From: Bimastos eiseni
Taxonomy: Eukaryota > Annelida > Clitellata > Crassiclitellata > Lumbricidae
Length of the DNA: 64,000 bases
Direction of reading: 5' to 3'
Assembly (NCBI GenBank): GCA_959347315.1
Contig: OY365807.1
Span: forward strand, 15,007,374-15,071,373
Part shown: positions 52,747-64,000 of the stretch, piece after piece
Numbering within the stretch: the stretch's first letter is position 1
Layout: each line of letters opens with the position of its first letter
The notes under the pieces: model-generated
Databases searched by the model: none
Told to the model about the DNA's origin: nothing
Seen by the model: only the letters and a program-made list of their open reading frames with translations
Program-made: the position numbers and the translations under genes

Positions 52747-55534
52747 ATGCGGCGAGAAAAGAAATCCAGATCTGGTCGAAGACACGATATTATGGCGAAA
52801 ATAGGAAATTGGCCACGCATTTTAAGTGACGTCGAGTTGCGTGTAAACTGACGAGATCCAGGGATTCAATGTACACAACAAATTTCGACATACATTTAGT
52901 AGTTTGTTTATGGCATTGGTGCTGCACATAGATTGGGTTTCCTTTAATAGTCACCGATTGCACATGCCAGGAGGGTTTTGTTTGATTGCCAAACTGGAGG
53001 TGTATATATTTGTGTGTATGCCCATAGATGGACAGCTTCAGCAAAAGGTTTGCACTGAATTGGTTACTAATTTCAGATGAGAAGACAGTTCAGCTGGTGT
53101 GTTTCATTGTGCAGCAAAATAATGTATTGGAACAGTTCAAACAAGAAGGCAGGAGGTCCTATTTGGTGTAGAGATGATGATCAATGCTTCTATTTGTTGG
53201 CTTCTTTTGTGCAGATTTCTGTTATTTATTCAGGTAAACTCCCAGATTTTCAGTTGCTGCCAGAATGGAAGTGCTTAATACCACAGGAGAGGCATACACA
53301 AACTATTTCCCTCAAGAGAGGTAAGAATTATTGTCAAAGTGTTTTCTCTTATGAAGAATTTCTTGAGTTTATCAGTGACGATGCTTTCCTAATACTGAGG
53401 GCGCACATCCTTTTCTACCTCATAAAAGTTAAGTAAGACAGTACTCTAGTATGTCCTGCCTATCGTTCTAGTAAATTATTATAGAGCGGACACTGGACAG
53501 AACAATTTTTCTATAAGTGAGGGAACTCTAACAATTGAAAAATATGTTGCAGAGCCAGTTAGTTGTCTTGCTTCAAACCGAAAATTTGTCTTTCTAAGCT
53601 GATAAAATCAGTGAGTGAATAGTGCCACTGATTACACTAATTATGCAATCAGATGATTGTCAACTGAAACTTACCAAATGGTTAAAATATTTTAGGTTTG
53701 TTTTGCATTTGTGTAGTGATGTCAACAGTTTGAAACAGTTGAATAGTACTCTGCGTGAGGAAAATAGTCGACTATTGGCTGAAGTTGAAGATCTGAAAAC
53801 ACAGGTTTATAAATCATATAAATTTTATTATATTTGTTGTTTAGTTGGGTAAAGTAAGTAGTTGATATTTTTGAAATGATTGAATTGATTCATGCTCTAT
53901 CCATTGTTGGGATTGTAATATAGAAGTTATTTGCTTGGATTTTATGCATATAAGAGTTATATCAATATGGAATGCAGCTGCCCATTCTGATCACCCGCCT
54001 TCCTCGCTATATCCATATCTCCACTCAGACAAAGCGTCTTCACCAGCTTCTCCTTAATGTCCGTATTCACATAGAAATTCTGCTGATTACCATAGATATG
54101 GTGTTTTGGGACTATCCCACTATGTGCCTCTCACTCTTTATTCGACAACCTGTTTTGGCTATCTTTGGTTACATTCCACTGTCATAACCATCTTGTTCTC
54201 CGATATCGGATGACTACTGCCTGACGTTAGCTTTTGCTTCTGTTGGTTCTTTTCTGGGATACACAACACGATGCTGATTGGGGCTTTACTGTCTATACGC
54301 ATCGTCTTGAGCCTTCTTTTCTCACTGGACTTGCACACGGGGAGCGCCACTAATTAGGTTGTACTTTGAGAGGCACTTGTTAGATGCGCTACTATTAAAC
54401 AATAGAGTTGGCTTAATGCAAATTTGACGGCAGTAGTGAGTAATGGGACACTGACATGTCTTAATTCTTCAGTTTGTCAGGGTGTATGTCAGTGTAAACA
54501 ACAGATCACTACCTCTTTTTGCGATATACTCACTAATTGTAAGATTGATATTTTATTAACCGACTGTTGATTGTCGTTTAAGCAGATTCTTTTCTTAGTG
54601 AGTTTTATGAAATCGTCTTTGGTGGAATTTTTTTCGTCTTATGTTGTCTCTTTTTAATTATGTTTATATTTTGACACAGATTCTGAAGTGGTTGAAGTCA
54701 AGAATCCTGGATTTCTTTGTGTTTAGGAATATTATGTCATTCTAGCAGTATCACAATATAACATATTAATGATTTGACACCCAAGGATTGTGTCATAATG
54801 AGTTTCCTGTGTATTCATGCTACTGATGCACATTAGGCCAAGTGTTGGCTGTGAATGGTAGTTTCATTATTTTTTGTGTTCTGTTTTGTGCAGCTTCAGC
54901 AGTACAAAGTAGTGTCACAAAGCTTCGAAAAAAGAGTTCTCGATTTACAGAAGGAGATGAAGAAGAAAGACGAGGAAATTGCGGAACTCAAGAAGGAAGA
55001 CAGTTCGCTTAAAATGGAACTCAGCCGTGTGAAACATAAAGGTTATAGCTTCACATTCAACCTTTGTATAAGATCTTGAGCACTGAGAATTTCTTATGGC
55101 ACTTTGAGAGGTTCCTGTAGGTGCTATATAAATGAGCAGATGGTGAGCATCTGATATATAATCTTCTGACATATGGGACATTGAATGGACTTCTCCATTG
55201 GTTTATGACATGGTTTGATGTGAAGTGGCTCTCGATTGATGCCTCATGTATTCTGAAAACAGAACTAACGGTCAAATTAGATTATGGTATCAACAACCAA
55301 GTTCTTAATGGATCGATTGCTTCCTATCCTGTGTTTCTTATCGATGTATTAGGGAACTAGATTTTCTTTTACCGTATTGTAATGTAATGAATGGTTCTTA
55401 ATGTGGGGTGGAATCATTTGATTACATTACATTTCTGTTGTTTCATTTGGCATGTTCAGATGACTTAATTGTTGATGTTGTTACTTGTTTCAGGGTTAGA
55501 ATTGACGAATTTAAAAATAAAGGAGAGCGGAGAA
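52747..55534 (+). CDS. Unrecognised coiled-coil protein exons, in phase with the hnRNP exons
   Basis: Five exons splice in one frame: 52747-52842, 53254-53432, 53717-53804, 54894-55041 and 55494-55534 (184 codons). The start ATG at 52747 opens a basic segment (MRREKKSRSGRRHDIMAKIG). A non-coiled block with LLPEWKCLIPQERHT and EEFLEFISDDAFLILRAHIL follows, then a long coiled coil (LKQLNSTLREENSRLLAEVE; KKKDEEIAELKKEDSSLKME). I do not recognise the family. Exon 2 could instead start at 53234, adding KLPDFQ-like residues. The last donor (GAGAA|GTAAGC) leaves phase 0, exactly what the first RRM exon at 56036 needs; reading through it would instead stop at about 55590. Either this is the N-terminal part of a coiled-coil/RRM protein or a separate gene whose terminal exon I could not find. 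Confidence 0.6.
53960..54370. other. Intron segment with repeat-like open stretches
   Basis: Pro/Ser/His/Leu-rich open stretches, broken by stops, fill this part of the intron and stand out in base composition from the flanking AT-rich sequence. They resemble a degraded LINE-type insert, but no diagnostic motif was found. Confidence 0.3.
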
Positions 55535-55993
55535 GTAAGCATTGTAGAAGTTATTTCCTTAAATACTTATGTCAAATGGGTTTATGTGTAGATTTTGTAA
55601 CTGGCTTATGAATTCCGGACTCCATGAGCTCACAAATTTCATTATTTTATTCAAGAATGTTTGATTTGGGCTTTAATTTTGTTGATTTTTTTGGATGTAC
55701 ACTGCTGTCAGACATCACCACTGCATGCTTAATTTGTTTGGGAGCTGTACAGTTCTTATGTTACCCTACCAATTTTTTTTAGAAACCTACCCTATTCTCA
55801 TGAACTGTAGGTGTGATGAACAATTAGCTTTCCTTATGTTGTCTCATCTGCCTGATTAGTTTATTGTAAGTGTGTAGAGATATTAACTTGCCATATCTAA
55901 CTATGCAGTGAATGGTTTATTGGTCAGTTAAACTGTTGGTACATACTGTTTAGTAGAAATCAACTTTTGCAAATGAGGTAATTCTTGAATTGA

Positions 55994-63043
<7,050 letters not shown>

Positions 63044-64000
63044 GATGCGGAGAGTCCGGAAAGAACTTGAAGGAGTCGACCGGAAAAAGATGTGATGAGC
63101 AACAGCAGTAGTCAGCGACAGTTAGAAATTAGCCAGCTTATTTAACCTTCTTAGAATAGATTATTTGGCTTGGTAGTTTCACTTAGCATGATGGTCTATA
63201 CCGTCGATTTCGGACCATTTTGCTTATGTTATCTTTTAAGTAAAACATTTTCTACCTCAGCGTTGGAATCATGGATGATTAATTTGAGGAATTTATTGAT
63301 GTTCTTCTCGCAGAGGTTTAGGGTGTGTAGATTGAATTTTGGTGTATGATAATATCGTGTGGTTTTCATAGCCTTAGAAAGTTGAAGACACATAGTGGAG
63401 CAGTGTTGTCGTCATTGGCTGCTGAAATATAACTGGTGTTATGGAGTGATGAAGATGGTTGGAAATTGGGATAGAATTGTGGTATCTTTTACAGTTTGAA
63501 CAAAAGGTTGTCTATTAGGTCATCCTCTACTTTTCTCTAATGGCTTTCAGCAAGTTGCACGCTTGCATACGTACCTCGTGAAGCAAACCTCAGGAAAATG
63601 TATGCTTGTCATATGAAGGTAAATTAGCAGTTGACTTGCTTAGGGCAAGAAACAGCTGGGTGGGATAAGATGAGGCTAACAGTTGCAATAGGGAATGACA
63701 ACTGGTTGAGTGCATGCACCTTTTAATAAATCCTTTAATATTGTGCTGTATTACTTGCAGATGAACTTTTTGAATGTTTGGCAGATGATTACATTTATTT
63801 TCTTTTTCTGCATGATTTATGAATGTGTGTGTTATTGTGTCTGCCCCAGCGCTGGTTCTGTGTTCATGTAAACCGCAGCAATTTCCACTGATGGAGACCC
63901 CAAGTCAAGACACTAAGAAATGTTCTGTTACAAATGGCGATGCTAGGTTTATCGCCTGATACATGGTCAGCCAGGCAGTTTGAATGTCATGGGTTCAGTT
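63044..64000 (+). other. 3' UTR and downstream flank of the hnRNP gene
   Basis: No further gene is supported to the end of the window. A candidate AATAAA polyadenylation signal lies at 63725-63730, giving a 3' UTR of about 700 bp, long but usual for hnRNP A/B genes. Confidence 0.6.
63725..63730 (+). promoter_or_regulatory. Candidate polyadenylation signal AATAAA, hnRNP gene
   Basis: The first clear AATAAA after the stop codon at 63043. Confidence 0.5.

Overview
The window is animal (metazoan) nuclear DNA: three intron-rich protein-coding genes, all on the + strand, embedded in AT-rich sequence full of degraded transposons. Introns are GT-AG and range from a few hundred bases to about 8 kb. 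The gene content (a PH-PH-MyTH4-FERM protein, the autophagy factor ATG14, an hnRNP A/B protein) and the repeat types (tRNA-derived SINE, CR1/L2/RTE-like LINEs, hAT and TTAA-target elements) point to an invertebrate metazoan. A sponge or other early-branching animal is plausible, but the sequence alone does not fix the taxon.

Layout. (1) 3956-33946: orthologue of PLEKHH1/PLEKHH2 (nematode MAX-1). I resolved 25 exons that splice in phase into about 1,330 residues: coiled coil, disordered linker, two PH domains, MyTH4 and FERM. The exon with the true start lies upstream and was not identified. (2) 34000-41300: intergenic, with hAT-type MITEs and minus-strand LINE fragments. (3) 41326-49882: ATG14/Barkor, 10 exons, 511 residues, with the N-terminal Cys motif, coiled coils and a C-terminal BATS-like helix. 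(4) 49900-52700: repeat-rich intergenic sequence. (5) 52747-55534: five exons of an unrecognised coiled-coil protein. Their last splice donor is in phase with the next exons, (6) 56036-63043: an hnRNP A/B protein with two RRMs and a Gly/Asn/Met/Cys/Trp-rich tail. Regions 5 and 6 may be one chimeric gene of about 554 codons or two adjacent genes.

The three genes have no evident functional link: PLEKHH proteins act at the membrane/cytoskeleton, ATG14 targets the class III PI3-kinase to autophagosome initiation sites, and hnRNP A/B proteins bind nascent RNA. What stands out is the mobile-element record. At least six short elements have matching terminal inverted repeats and 8-bp target duplications (hAT hallmarks), and one has long inverted repeats bounded by TTAA. 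Four same-orientation copies of a tRNA-derived SINE are present. Many LINE/SINE tails end in a shared GCGCTATATAAAT-like motif. Tandem repeats sit in several introns, including one that multiplies the 5' splice site of an ATG14 exon and a ~1 kb minisatellite in the last hnRNP intron. Exon coordinates come from reading splice sites and phase by eye, without transcript data.
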